64,000 bases of DNA from Begonia masoniana (GCA_022432975.1 CM039510.1:31085023-31149022), one strand, 5' to 3'; shown: positions 38,701-50,609, numbered from the stretch's first letter. Numbers and translations: made by a program. The notes: generated by a model not told the origin, from the letters alone.

Positions 38701-39955
38701 ACTTGCCTAACCTGGCGACTCTACTTAACTTTATGCTTTCTTAGTTACGTTTCATACTCACCTCTTAAATTATGCACAAACTCACACGATGCATGATACT
38801 CAACATACTCAACACGTGCTTAACATAAATCAACCAAGTAACAAAATCAAACAATAACCCTACCGTTCCATGGTGTAGGCCCGAAGGCAAAACGAAAGTA
38901 TTCCACTACTTACCTGGTTGCTCGATACGTTCACTACGTCCAACTAATCACACGTGCAATTACCTAACAAATAAAGAAAATAAACTTAATAACAAACTAA
39001 AGAGGTTCTATAGAAATCAACTAAAATAAACTAACCCCAACTTTTCACCCTAATCCCTCAAACCCGATCAAAATTTCCGTCCAACTTTAAACGGCCATAA
39101 CTTTCACGTTTTTCAACGGATTTCGACGTGCCACCCCAACTTGGAAACCTCTACACGTCTACTATCCATTGAATCACTTAAATTAACCAAACAAACACTT
39201 TGGCCAGCCCGAAATTCCCAAAGACAGAATCGGCCCTTTAGTGTTCTTCAACCATTTTTGTGGAACACTTCACCAATCTTCAATCTAACCCTAAAATCTT
39301 CCTAAACCAAGTCATTCAACAACCAAATCATCAAAATAGGAAAGAAATCTAACATTTAAACTCAATTTTTCGGACTTCACATTCTAGGGTTTCCTAACCC
39401 TATGCAATCCCCCATAAAACACCCTAAAACCACTCTTAATCTTCATCCAAAGTTACAAAAACCAAAACCCATAAAGTTTTACCTTAAAATGACTTGAGAG
39501 AAATGAAGAGAAGGGAGGAAGGAGGTCGGCTATGGAGGAGGAAGAAAGAAAATCGATGAAGATGAAGAAAACAATGGAAACTCACCTTTTTAACCTAAGA
39601 TTTTTGTTCACTTTTTCTTTTCATCCACTAATCTTTTAAATTTACAAATCAACCTCACTCTTCACCTTCTCATTGCATCCAACGTGATAGGTTTTTAATT
39701 CCCCCACTTTCTATCATTAATTGCTTACTTCCTATTGGTTGATATAACCATTTGACTTTTCAACCCTAGGTTTGAATTGTCAACACTTCCACCTATCTTT
39801 TCTCTTCTATTACTCCTCCATGTACTCCACTAAACTTGAGCAATTGAACTCTCCGAACACTTCTAACCTAAGGCTACGCATGCTATCGGAAATTCTCGGG
39901 TGTTACAAAGCAGGTTAAGGGTCATAGATACGTATGTGATGGGAAGTCGTCGGTA

Positions 39956-41115
39956 GTTGGTCAGTATGTAGGCAGTGAGCTTTGTGAGGGTTGTGGGAGT
40001 AGGTAGTGAGCCTTGTGAGGGTTGTGGGATGGTTGTACGTAGATGGTGAGCCTTGTGAGGGTTGTGGGATGGTTGTATGTAGGCAGTGAGCTTTGTGAGG
40101 GTTGTGGGAGTAGGTAGTGAGCCTTGTGAGGGTTGTGGGACGGTTGTACGTAGATGGTGAGCCTTGTGAGGGTTGTGGGACGGTTGTACGTAGGTGGTGA
40201 GCCTTGTGAGGGTTGTGGGACGGTTGTACGTAGATGGTGAGCCTTGTGAGGGTTGTGGGACGGTTGTATGTAGACAGTGAGCTTTGTGAGGGTTGTGGGA
40301 GTAGGTAGTGAGTCTTGTGAGGGTTGTGGGACAGTTGTACGTAGATGGTGAGCTTGTGAGAAATGTGGGACGGTTGTATGTAGGCAGTGAGCTTTGTGAG
40401 GGTTGTGGGAGTAGGTAGTGAGCCTTGTGAGGGTTGTGGGACGGTTGTATGTAGGCAGTGAGCTTTGTGAGGGTTGTGGGAGTAGGTAGTGAGCCTTGTG
40501 AGGGTTGTGGGACGGTTGTACGTAGATGGTGAGCCTTGTGAGGTTGTGGGACGGTTGTACGTAGGTAGTGAGCCTTGGGAGGGTTGTGGGATGGTTGTAC
40601 GTAGATGGTGAGCCTTGTGAGGTTGTGGGACGGTTGTGTGTAGGTAGTGAGCCTTGGGAGGGTTGTGGGATGGTTGTACGTAGATGGTGAGCCTTGTGAG
40701 GGTTGTGGGACGGTTGAGGTAGTGAGCCTTGTGAGGGTTGTGGGACAGTTGTACATAGATGGTGAGCATTGTGAGGGTTGTGTTGCGGTTGTACGTAGGT
40801 AGTGAGCCTTGGGAGGGTTGTGGGACGGTTGTACGTAGATGGTGAGCCTTATGAGGATTGTGGGACGGTTGTGTGTAGGTAGTGAGCCTTGGGAGGGTTG
40901 TGGGATGGTTGTACGTAGATGGTGAGCCTTGTGAGGGTTGTGGGACGGTTGTATGTAGGCAGTGAGCCTTGTGAGGGTTGTGGGACAGTCGTACGTATGT
41001 GGTGAGCCTTGTGAGGGTTTTGAGATAGTTGTACGTAGGTAGTGAGATTTGTGGGGATTTTTGGAACGGTTGTATGTAGGTGGTGAGTCTGGTGAGGGTT
41101 GTGGGTAAGTTGTGC
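39956..41115 (+). repeat. 40/31-bp tandem array, E6 3' LTR
   Basis: Counterpart of 33170-33960, longer and with different mutations, including 39-bp and 26-bp variants. Minus-strand open frames through it reflect absence of stops in the unit. Confidence 0.88.
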
Positions 41116-42133
41116 GTAGGTGGAGAGTCAGTCGTGCGTAGGTTGTAAGTTTGGTGAGGTTGTGGGTCATGGTATGTAAGTTGCGAGTCTTCCGTACGTG
41201 GTGAGTCGTAAGTACAGATGTGGACGAGAAGCTGTCGATAGTTGGTCATAGTGTAGGATGTGAGTCTTGTGTGTGTTGTGGCCATAGGTGCGTCTGTGTA
41301 TGTGTAATCATTGTTAGTTGTACGTAGTGAGTCTTGCATACGTGGCGGGTTGTGGGTATGAGTTGTGATTCCTGTGTAGGTTGTGGGATAGTTTTGTGTA
41401 GGTTGTGAATCTTGTGTAGGTCGCGGCCTAGTTGTGTGTATGTTATGAGTCTTGTGCAGGTTATGGGTTTTAGGCACATTTGTGATGCGATGCGGTGAGA
41501 TGATGACAACGTGTGTAGAGACCTGCATGTGTTAGGATTGCATAATCAGTTTTCATGCTTCACGTTTATTTTCCAGCACTTTACTTGCTAAGCTTTGAGC
41601 TTACGGTGTGTTCTGTGGTGTAGGTACTGCTGAGCTGGTGGGTGTGTACCGAGAATCTGACTAGGAGTAGGTGGCAGTTTGTGGCGTGCGACCAGGGCCC
41701 CGGGTTATGACAATGTTAGGGCGACCCAACCCAGGATGAGCCGTAGCATGGTGTTGATGGGGAGTAGGATTTTTTTATCTTTTGTGGTGGTATTTGTATT
41801 TGTTGTATATAGTCATAGTTATGGGTGATATGTCACCCTATACTGTGGACTTTCTTCATTTTGGTCGATAGTATTCTCATTCTATTATGATGATTGTTTG
41901 GAGATTTCGTAGACTAGATAGTTGTGTAGAAGTATTCTAGATTCGTTGGGATTTATTCGTTTGCAGGTACTTAGCATTTTGGGGGCGCCATTTTCAAGCG
42001 TTAGTCTGCCGAAATTTTCGGGGAGGATGCCGTGGTGCTTATTCGTTAGGATTAAGGAAAATTAGTGAGTCGTTTAGCTCAGAGTAGTCCCTGTAGCGAA
42101 CTGCGAATCCGGGTGGGTTTTCGGGGCGTTACA

Positions 42134-43782
42134 ACGGGGAACGACCCGGCCCGAAAAGGACTAGATCGTTTGACTCTTAACACCAAATTTCACCAATCGC
42201 AGCGGAATATTAACCATTTAAGATAAATCAGGGTCCAGACAAATAAATAAACAGGTCCAACAAGTAATACCAGATAATGTAATAATGTATGTCCAATAAA
42301 ATAACAAGGTAAATTAAATAGAATAAAGCTTACACATCCACAGTAGCGTCTCACCTTAAAAATATAAGATACATCATCAAGAAAAATTTATTAAATTAGG
42401 AAATTTCTACAAGGTGATTGTTCCCGTGCCGATAATCAAATTCTTCTTTACTGAATCCTGAAAAATAGTAGTCGTTTGGGGTGAGTCGACTAAACTCAAT
42501 AGGGATAGAGTTTATTTCCAGCAGTCATATAATATTATGCATAGATTTAATAAAAATGTAATTATGCAATTTAAATAGATGTTCGGTGAAAATGGAATCT
42601 TTCATGGACCCCGTGCACACTAGGCCATAGGCCAAAACATCGACATGAGGCGGTCGCACGCCATAATTACCCTGATCAGGTTTAGGGTTTTGCGCCCAAG
42701 GACACGGCTCTTCAGCTGTCCTATTACTTCTAGTTAAAACCACACAATTTTTATCAATGATAAGATAATGCAGTTGATAAATGTGTGAAAGAATAATAGT
42801 ACCAAATTAAATGAGCATTTTATGCCAAATAAATGAATTTAATTAATGAATTAAAAATAAGAATACTTAACCGAAAAATAAAATAAACCCCTACCTCGAG
42901 TGCACTTACAACAGATCAAATTCAATAAATTCAAGAGTCCAAGCAATGAGTCCACAGCTTAATTCAATAAATTGGTACCTAACAAAGAATAAAGTCATTC
43001 ATTATTTTTGGGCTACCTATCTCTTAATTTACCCTCCACAATCAACGTAATTTACCGCCCAAAAATATCATAATTACATACTAAAAACACCCAAGCCATA
43101 TAGATTGAAGGGCAGTACCCAACTGTTGCTAACCCAACAACGTAAAAGAGGTATTTTTACACTGAAAATCAACTTAAACTCTCGGTAATGATTTCCCAGT
43201 CAATATTTCAGAGTATATCGCAATATAATTTTTGATCTTATATAGTCTATTCAAAAGGAGGTTTATCGAACATTAATCTTACTAAAAAAAAATATCTAAT
43301 TCTCATTTCATTCTGTTTCTGCAGAAGTTCTTTCATTTCCCAAATATCCTATAGTTCATCATCTCATAACAGTTTTATCATTCAACAGAGAATTCAAGAA
43401 GGAAACAATAGAAAAGAAGAGGGAAATTGCTCACCAATTTTTCGAGCACCAGGGTCGAGCCTCCAGTTCGTTTTACAAAGGTTGAAGAGAATAAGACAAG
43501 GAGCATTTTGAAACAAAAATCATTGGAATTGAAAATCAAATCGTCGCCAATCGGTTCCCTCGCCCTATTCTGCATGTGGCATTCTCAGCAGGTGAAGGAG
43601 TATGTGCTGAAGCGTTTTCACATAAAAAGTTTTATAAAGGGTAGGTTTATAAGGTTGTACACGTGGCTTTAATTAGAGAGGAAAAGAAGAAAATAAATAA
43701 ATAAATAAATAAATAAACTTTATCTTTTTCTTCTCTTATCTCTCTGGCGCTTCACTCCCCATCTCATATGGCGGATTCCACA
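42134..43782 (-). mobile_element. E5 5' LTR, main piece right of E6
   Basis: Continues the LTR begun at 29618-29652; 42134-42138 is the right ACGGG. Ends GGATTCCACA at 43782, then AACCT. Confidence 0.9.
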
Positions 43783-43785
43783 AAC

Positions 43786-43997
43786 CTCGTTCTGATCCCA
43801 AAGTTCCTGGAACAAGACGGATTCACAGAAGCTGTGAATATTCGAACACTTCCCAGAATCTCACCAATATCTGCACTGTAATCTGATCTAGATGCTGCTC
43901 TAACGACAAAGCGAGATTTACGGCCGCCACGGATTGCTAATCTAGAAATAGGAACGGCGTAAGGGGCTCAGAGAGAGCACCAGAGAGGTAAGAGCAT
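43786..43997 (-). pseudogene. PRXL2/AAED1-type gene remnant, 5' half
   Basis: The minus strand carries RGGRKSRFVVRAASRSDYSA and DIGEILGSVRIFTA, then after a one-base loss LFQELWDQNE, followed by GT. These match the N-terminal part of the plant AAED1/PRXL2-like family: a Ser/Arg-rich stretch of plastid-targeting type, then the start of the thioredoxin-like domain. The next exon (GIAVVAL) is at 24671, across E5. An ATG at 43997 is followed after nine codons by an in-frame TGA, so the true start is uncertain. Confidence 0.72.
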
Positions 43998-44361
43998 GGG
44001 AAGTTGAAGAGGCAGTGAAGATGAAAGTGAGGGATACGGTGGACGATGCAAGAATTGAGCAAAAACGAAGGCCATAGATTCAAATTTCTGCAAAACAAAA
44101 TCGAACTCCCTAACGAAAGAGAGAAATCACAATTGTTTCTTAAAGAGGATAAATAGAGTTTAACTCTTTAATTTCCATTGATTGGAAAGACAAAAGGGTG
44201 GAATCCTAAAAGTGTAAAAGCAACGATGACGCCCAAAAGTTCAACTTAGTGTAACTGAAAGGGTTAATAAAACAAGTTTTCAAATGAGAGATTTTGAGTG
44301 TACTTAAATCGAATTAATAAATTTGTGTGGAATCTTTCTCTTTTTTTTTTCATATTATTTA
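43998..44361. other. Upstream flank of the PRXL2-like pseudogene
   Basis: A-rich sequence with no recognised feature; would have held the promoter of the minus-strand gene. TATTATTTA at 44353-44361 is the left target duplication of the MULE. Confidence 0.4.
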
Positions 44362-44503
44362 GGGAAAAGTTCAATTCAGTCCCCAACGTATGGGGTCAAT
44401 GGTCAATTGGCCCCTAACGTTTATTTTTGACCCAATCAGCCCCTATCGTTTACTTCGTTTGCAATTCAACCCCTCCAGTCAATCTTTAAAATCCCCAAAG
44501 TAC

Positions 44504-44506
<3 letters not shown>
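44362..44506 (+). repeat. Pack-MULE left terminal inverted repeat
   Basis: About 145 bp, with GGGGTCAATGGTCAATTGGC, AGCCCCTATCGTTTACTTCG and CCCCAAAGTACCCTT, followed by a (CT)n tract. Complement found at 45501-45609 plus 59671-59712. Confidence 0.9.
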
Positions 44507-44547
<41 letters not shown>

Positions 44548-44695
44548 GTCGTTCTTGCAAACGAAATAATGCTTGGAAATAGCTCCATCAACTTGTTCTA
44601 CAAGCTCAATTTCATCACAAAATTCATTTGAAACGACAATATAGGATCTAATCGATAAAAAATTTTGAAAAATAAAAAAGGAGGTAAGAACTTAC

Positions 44696-45391
44696 AGGAT
44701 CTATAAGCATGTCGATCAATGTCAAAGCATTCATCACGACAACACCAGAATCTATAGACGCTTCGATTAATTGACGGGGATTTTTCAAATGAGCGTTCAG
44801 CTTCGGAAAAACCCGGCTGTAATTCTCAAGATTAAGAATGTCTTTGCTATTTGTGGTGGATTTCATCCACAATGGTTCATCTGATTGTAGAAGCCTAATT
44901 AGTTCTTCCATTGAATTTGCAGCCATCAGTCATATGGGACTTGTCCTTTTCTGATAAACCCATCGATTGAAATGGTAAAGATTGGCCTGTGGGTGGGATT
45001 CTTGGAAGAAGATGAAATAGGAACAGGATGAACAGAAGGGAGCTGGGAAATTGGCCTGCCTATGTACTTGGCTGCAATACTGGAAACTCTGTCGAGCTAA
45101 AGAAGAAGAAAACCAGAGAAGACAACTCAAACAAGAGAATTCAAACAAGAGAAAGCAAACCAGATTTTATAAAGAGAGAGGGAAGGGGAAAAAGAGAGAA
45201 ACGTCTTGTTTCAATTGGCAATTTTTCATACGAAGTTTCTGCTCGTCGAAATAGGAATCTTCGGTATTCGGAGGTCCGCCACAAGATGGACAAATCACAT
45301 TTTTGAGCGCTTCTCTAATTGCAATGTTTTCACATCTGATCTTGTCGTTCTCTGCGCGAAGAGCACAGTTGTCTGCTCTCTCGTGTTGGGT
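44696..45391 (-). pseudogene. Captured HD-Zip class IV fragment (zipper and start of START domain)
   Basis: Two exons on the minus strand. 45391-45203 encodes QHERADNCALRAENDKIRCE, NIAIREALKNVICPSCGGPP and EDSYFDEQKLRMKN, the zipper-loop-zipper with its CPSCGG loop. 45096-44696 encodes LDRVSSIAAKYIGRPISQLP and, after a frame break, AANSMEELIRLLQSDEPLWM with DSGVVVMNALTLIDM, the first part of the START domain, ending at a GTAAGT donor. Exon borders are canonical. The DNA-binding homeodomain and most of START are absent. Parent genes are epidermal transcription factors (PDF2/HDG family). It lies wholly inside the MULE, so it is a transduplicated fragment. Confidence 0.88.
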
Positions 45392-45469
45392 CTGAAAAAG
45401 TGAAAAAACTCGAATCCGCCATTAGAGGTATAAGGACAAAACTTCTAGAGAAGGAGGGAGGGAGGGAGA

Positions 45470-45500
<31 letters not shown>

Positions 45501-45501
<1 letters not shown>

Positions 45502-45609
45502 AGGGTACTTTGGGAATTTTAAAGAGAAAATTGACTGGAGGGGTCGAATTACAAACGAAGTAAACGATAGGGGCTGATTGGGTCAAAAATAAATATTAGG
45601 GGCCAATTA
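45501..45609 (-). repeat. Pack-MULE right terminal inverted repeat, first piece
   Basis: AAGGGTACTTTGGG...GGGGCCAATTA, the complement of the left repeat, cut by E10 in AATT(A/G). The remainder is 59671-59712. A (GA)n tract precedes it. Confidence 0.9.
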
Positions 45610-46083
45610 TGTAGCACCCGGTTCCATTGAACCAATTTTACCTTGTCATATAATAGTGTACACTTTATGGGTGAAATTGGAAGAATTATTGATTAGATTA
45701 ATGAGTGACTAAAAAAGGGCATATTGGTAAATGGAGATTTATAGTGGATAACGTATTTAAGGGAGGGTTTAATGAGGTCTAGCCACCACTGTTTTCTCAT
45801 TTCCCTTTTTCTCGGTATTCAGCTCAAGCTCAGCAGAGCTCTCCAGGCGATTTCCTCTCCGATTTCCATTCCTCAACCTAGGTGAGTTTTCTTGAGTTTT
45901 AGTGGCCAGATAGCAGAGAGAGTACAATGTGTGTTTTGGGAATGCTGTGAATGAGAATAGGTTGGGGTTTAGGTGATAAACCGAGAATGCACGATTAATA
46001 GAGTTGTTAGCTTCCTTAGGTTTCTTCATGGTTTAGAATGAGTTATAGTGAAGATTGAATTAACGCTCTGTTTATGATTTTAG

Positions 46084-46134
46084 GTGAGCAAAATCCCGAG
46101 ATAGCTTGCAACCCAACTTTTTCCAAGAAGTCAG
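46084..46134 (+). other. Exon-like 51-nt segment, E10 5' LTR
   Basis: Bounded by TTTATGATTTTAG and GTAAGTAGAG; identical position and length at 56764-56814 in the 3' LTR. It is followed by GTGCCTTCGGGTCTACATCAC, close to the E1 motif. Confidence 0.55.
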
Positions 46135-46985
46135 GTAAGTAGAGTATGTATGTGCCTTCGGGTCTACATCACAAATTATTAGGTTTATGCTTGTTTAAAT
46201 GTTTTCTGTATGTCATGTATCATGTTTTGGAAAAAACACGAAAATGAATTTACATGTAATGGCATGGCAAGGTATGAACAGAATGCAACAGATCAGCTAT
46301 TAAGGGAACTAATCCACCCCTTAACTTATGAAGAGGATTTATAACTTTGGGAAAATTGATCTGTTTCCCAATGGAATTTAGGATCAGATCAGATCAGCTA
46401 TTAAGGGAACTAATCCGCCCCTTAATTTGTGAAGAGGATGTATGACTTTGGGAAAAATGATCCAACTCCCAATGAAACCGAGGGATCAGATCAGTGAAAG
46501 AACGTGAATGCAACAGAGATGTGAAAGTAGAAACTTCATGTCTAGGATTTATGTTTCAGCATATCATTTCATTGTTGCTTTACTTACTTAGCATTAGGCT
46601 AATAGATGAGTTTTGTGATGTAGGTAAAGAAGCCTCTGAAGGTGTGTTCTCTGAGCATGTTGAGGACTAGGCTGGTTGGGGGAGCACTTCAATGCCACGG
46701 TTTGGTGTTCTAATGAAGCGGTTTAATTATTGTCTATGTATGAAGTTTCAGTGATTAGGTGTTTTATGGAAGTATGCAGAGGGTTTTAATAACATTAGTA
46801 GTTTTGATGTTTTTAACAACTTTATGGTTTTTCTTCTTCTAGTATGAAAAACATGATTTGGTATAGAGGTAGTTGCTTTGCTGGATATTTTGTAGAAAGT
46901 TGTGGATTTATTTTGTTTTGAATAGCTGTTGTGAAAATTTACAAATTCTTTTAGTTGGCAGAGTTGTCTGTTTGTTTAGAGTGTT

Positions 46986-47480
46986 ACTGTTCACCGGTGG
47001 ATGTAGTCTATCGGTGGATGTAACCTACCGGAGGATGTAGTCTATCGGTGGATGTAATCTATCGGTGGATGTAGTCTATCGGTGGATGTTGTCAAACGGT
47101 AGACGTGAGTAATGGGTTTTGTCGTTTTATGATCAGTGGATGTGAGTATTAGGTTTTTTTTTGTCGCTTTATGATCGGTGGATGTGAGTATTAGGTTTTT
47201 GTCGTTTTATGATCGGTGGATGTGAGTATTAGGTTTTTGTCGTTTTATGACCGGTGGATGTGTGCGTAGATGTGAGTAATAAAGTTTGTCATTTTGTGAC
47301 CGGTGGACGTGTGTAGTCGACGCGTTGTTCGACTGACGTGACCGGTGGACGTGTGTAGACGACGTGTTGTTCGACTGACGTGAGCGGTGGACGTTGGTAG
47401 CAAAAGAAGTCTTTTGTTTCTGCTTCTACCGCTAACACTGTTTAGCGGTAGACGTCTTCCATTTCTATTTCTATCGCTGG
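46986..47480 (+). repeat. Minisatellite and inverted-repeat zone, E10 5' LTR
   Basis: CGGTGGATGTAGTCTATC and CGGTGGATGTGAGTATTAGG motifs repeat several times. Then CTACCGCTAA pairs with TTAGCGGTAG around CACTGT (near 47427-47452), and CGCTG pairs with CAGCG around GAACTGTT. The 3' LTR copy is about 58940-59440, with the first dyad decayed on one side. Confidence 0.75.
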
Positions 47481-47717
47481 AACTGTTCAGCGGTGGACGT
47501 GTTTTGTTTTGTTTTGTTTTCTTTCAACCAATTGTCCTTAATATTTTAATTAATTAATAAATGTCGTTTTATACAAACATTTTCCGCTGCAAGTTTTTAT
47601 GTTTAAGGATCAAATTTTTATTTTTAAGTGAAATTTTAAGATGTTCTCAAAATGTCATAGTTCGATTCAGTATTATGAGTAGCGAACCGGGTTTATATAA
47701 TTCGGGGCGTTATAGTA

Positions 47718-47729
47718 TGGTATCAGAGA
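47718..47729 (+). promoter_or_regulatory. Primer binding site of E10
   Basis: TGGTATCAGAGA, initiator tRNA-Met type with one change near its end, three bases after the LTR. Confidence 0.9.
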
Positions 47730-47869
47730 CATTCAGTTAAACTGTTCAAAAGATTACTCATCAGTGTCAATCGTTGCATGGAAGTACTTCAACAACTGTA
47801 AGTGTTTATGTTAACCTTAACTATTAGATATTTAAGAGTGTAATTAACCCTGTTCAGGAATCTAGTAAC

Positions 47870-48720
47870 ATGTCTAGACGACCAAGAAGACCAAGAGTAC
47901 CAAGAGAGATACAAAATCTAGGATGTGAGGAGGATCCTGGTGTAATTAGGCAGCTGACAGATTTGGTGCGTCAGCAGACCGATTTGGTTCGTCAGCAGTC
48001 CGATCAGTTGGAAGTATTGTTGAACCGAGAAGTACAAGGAAGTGCCAACTCGAGTTCCAACAGTGAGCATTCAGGAGACCGATTCAGGAGGCTACAGCCG
48101 CCTACACTTGATGGAAAATCGTCTAATCCGATTGTTGCTAAGGAGTGGCTTAGGAAGATTGAGAGCATGTTCAGATGTGCTAACATCGGAGAAGGAGACA
48201 AAGTCACTCTAGCAACGTTCCATTTGGCTGGAGACGCTCAACTTTGGTGGGAAACAATAGAGACCACCACTGACGTTCTGGCTATGTCTGGTCCCAGTTC
48301 AAGGAGGTTTTCTACGAGAAATATTTTAACAGCACAGTCCAGGCCGCAAAGAAGGTAGAGTTTCTGAACTTGAAGCAGACAGGGTCTGTGGCAGAGTACA
48401 GTAGGCAATTCGAGTCCTTGTCCAGGTTTGCTGGACATTTTGTTCACAAGAATGAGGATAAGGTGTTTCAGTTTGTGCATGGACTGATGCCGGAAATTTA
48501 TAGAGGAGTCAAATTTTGTGGTATTAAAGAGCTGTCATTCAGTGAAGTTGTGTCCACAGCATTAGAGGTGGAAGAAGCTGAAATGAAGTGTTCTGGACCG
48601 AAGGAAGCCCCACGAAAGTTCATCCAGTCCCAACAGCAGAGAGGAATGAAGAGGCCCAGTGAAGGCCAGAGTGACCAAGGAACAAGAAGGAAAGTACCGG
48701 ATACCAGGAAGTTTCCCTAG
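47870..48720 (+). pseudogene. E10 Gag region (frameshifted)
   Basis: The N-terminal part is Arg-rich with three QQ/VRQ-type repeats, then VAKEWLRKIESMF and LAGDAQLWWE, typical of the plant retrotransposon Gag family. The frame shifts near 48285 and resumes as VAEYSRQFESLSRFAG and DKVFQFVHGLMPEI. It ends in a basic, Gln-rich stretch at TAG 48718. Confidence 0.88.
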
Positions 48721-49671
48721 TGCCCGAAATGTTTTAAGAGTCACCTGGGCGAGTGTAGGTTTGGGACGGGAAAGTGTTTCAATTGTGAGCAGGTTGGACA
48801 CACATACAGAGACTGCCTGAAGCCCAGAATCACCCGATGCTTCAACTGTAACAAAGTCGACCATATCAACAGGGACTACCCAGCCTTAAAGAATGGCCCT
48901 GCTATGTTGAAACCGAGGATATTCTCCATGATAGAGTCGGGTGATGAAGACCAGCCTACTGTGGTGTTAGGTACCATATTGATCAACTCTGTGCCTGCTT
49001 TTACTTTAATAGATTCTAGTGCGACACATTCCTTTATAGTATCTGCGTTTGCTGTTAAGTTAGATGTACAGTTCACCCCTTCTATGCATGTGTTTAATGT
49101 TGCATTACCCTCTGGTGAACGCATGCACTCTAACCAAGTGATGCTTGACAGTGATGTGTTAGTAGGGAATATGAGTCTACCTGCTGATCTTATTATTATG
49201 GACATAATGGGATTTGATGTAATCTTAGGAATGGATTGGTTGTTTAAGCATTATGCCACAATAGATTGTAGGACTGGAATAGTTAGCTTCCAACCCCCTG
49301 GTGGCTTGAATTATACCTTTCAAGCCTCGAAGAAGAGTAAGGAAATGTCTATTATGACCTCTGTCAACGCTAGACCTTCTCCATGCGGAGAGTATTTGTG
49401 CTTTTTGGCTAGTGTTTTAGACACACAACTTGTAGGAAAAGCAAGTCCTCAGAATGTCTTAGTTGTCCAAGATTTTCCAGAAGTATTTCTAGATGATCTT
49501 TCTGGCTTGCCGCCAGATAGGGAAATTGAATTTGTTTTAGATGTTTACCCAGGTGCCGAGCCTGTATCTAAGAATCCCTATAGATTAGCACCGACGGAGC
49601 TTAAGGAATTAAAGAAACAGTTAGAGGAACTATTGGAGAAAGGGTTCATACGCCCAATCTTTTCACCATAG
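48721..49671 (+). pseudogene. E10 zinc knuckles, protease and linker to RT
   Basis: CFNCEQVGHTYRDC (48775-48816) is a full CCHC knuckle; a second (48838-48879) ends in Tyr instead of Cys. The retropepsin motif reads LIDSSATHSF at about 49006: the usual DSG is DSS (codon AGT at 49018), expected to impair catalysis. FDVILGMDWL follows. The piece ends in [11 protein letters not shown] at TAG 49669, just inside RT. Confidence 0.88.
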
Positions 49672-49715
49672 GGTGCACCAGTTCTTTTTGTCAAAAAGAA
49701 GGATGGATCAATGCT

Positions 49716-50609
49716 ATGTGCGTTGATTATCGAGAATTGAATAAGTTAACCATCAAGAACAAGTATCCATTGCCAAGGATTGATGATTTATTCGACCAGC
49801 TTAAGGGTGCACGTGTTTTCTCTAAGATTGACCTAAGGTCCGGTTATTACCAATTGAAAGTCAAATCAAAAGATATTTCTAAGACTGCCTTTCACACAAG
49901 GTATGGACATTATGAGTTTTTGGTTATGTCTTTTGGATTGACAAATGCACCAGCAGCATTCATGGATCTTATGAATAGGGTGTTTCATGAGTATTTGGAT
50001 AAGTTTGTCATAGTATTTATTGATGATATACTAATTTATTCACGTACTAAGGAGGAGCATACAAGACATTTGAACCTGGTATTGGGAGTACTAAGGCAAC
50101 ATCAACTTTATGCTAAGTTTTCCAAATGTGAGTTTTAGTTGGACAAAGTTCACTTTCTAGGTCATGTGATCTCGGGTGATGGAATATTTGTCGATCCAGC
50201 CAAGGTTCAAGCAGTTAAAGAGTGGCCCCAACCGAAGAATGCCACTGATATTCGGAGTTTCCTTGGATTAGCAGGATATTACAGGAAATTTATTGAAGGA
50301 TTCTCAAAGATTGCAACACCCCTCTCTCGGTTAACAAGGAAAAACATGAAGTATGTGTGGACTGAGGAATGTGAATCCAGTTTCCAGACTTTGAAACAGA
50401 AGTTAACCAATGCTCTAGTATTAAGACTCCCTGTTGATAATGGAAAGTTCAGCATTTATTGTGACGCTTCCAAAGTTGGACTCGGTTGTGTGTTAATGCA
50501 AGATGGAAAAGTAATAGCTTATGCTTCTAGGCAGTTGAAAACACACGAGAAGAATTACCCTATACACGACTTAGAATTAGCTGCAGTGGTTTTTGCACTA
50601 AAGATTTAG
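49716..50609 (+). pseudogene. E10 reverse transcriptase and start of RNase H
   Basis: [51 protein letters not shown] and the catalytic FIDDILIYS (Asp codons at 50022 and 50025). After TAG 50136 come FLGHVIS and [12 protein letters not shown] of the RT thumb, then CDASKVGLG (first RNase H Asp, 50463), [13 protein letters not shown] and TAG 50607. Confidence 0.92.

Larger units (their letters stand above)
37381..39907 (-). mobile_element. E7: solo LTR, minus strand, nested in E6
   Basis: TGTAACGCCCC...GGTGTTACA, 2,527 bp, with AAGCA at 37376-37380 and 39908-39912. No coding or priming sequence. Minus-strand plan: exon-like 50-nt segment 38914-38963 between TTTGTTAG and GTAAGTAG, the CTTCGGGCCTACACC motif after it, and the CTTGCTAAGCG...GGTGTAG acceptor-like block ending at 38309. 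Confidence 0.92.
29653..42133 (+). mobile_element. E6: LTR element with giant LTRs and a 252-bp interior
   Basis: TGTAATAACCC at 29653 to GGGGCGTTACA at 42133, flanked by ACGGG on both sides (29648-29652, 42134-42138), inside the E5 5' LTR. The 5' LTR is 5,386 bp; the 3' LTR is 6,843 bp including nested E7. The interior is only 35039-35290. It has a primer binding site and polypurine tract but no coding capacity, so it must have moved with proteins from another element. Confidence 0.9.
35291..42133 (+). mobile_element. E6 3' LTR, interrupted by E7
   Basis: TGTAATAACTCGG to GGGGCGTTACA; 4.3 kb without E7 and its duplication. Differs from the 5' LTR by lacking the intron-1 array, lacking the hairpin's second arm, an 11-bp insertion near 35406, and many substitutions in the arrays. 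Acceptor-like GTGGTGTAGG intact at 41615-41624. Confidence 0.87.
24852..43782 (-). mobile_element. E5: non-coding LTR retrotransposon, minus strand, hosting E6 and E7
   Basis: LTRs 24852-26497 and 29618-29652 plus 42134-43782, flanked by AACCT at 24847-24851 and 43783-43787. On the minus strand the LTR reads TGTGGAATCC...GGGGCATGACA. Primer binding site and polypurine tract are both on the minus strand. The LTRs differ visibly, mostly by transitions, by perhaps 5-7 percent in the parts I compared, so E5 is older than E1. It lies in an intron of the PRXL2-like gene, three bases past a splice donor. Confidence 0.92.
45610..47714 (+). mobile_element. E10 5' LTR
   Basis: 2,105 bp. Donor-like CAACCTAGGTGAGTTT near 45882, exon-like 51-nt segment 46084-46134 between GATTTTAG and GTAAGTAG, GATCA present only in short runs near 46382, acceptor-like TGTGATGTAG at 46614-46623. 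Ends GCGTTATA where the 3' LTR has GCGTTACA. Confidence 0.9.

Noticed and set aside
39863..41528. Two overlapping minus-strand frames of over 400 codons
   Set aside because: Same stop-poor satellite unit as above, read in two frames at once.
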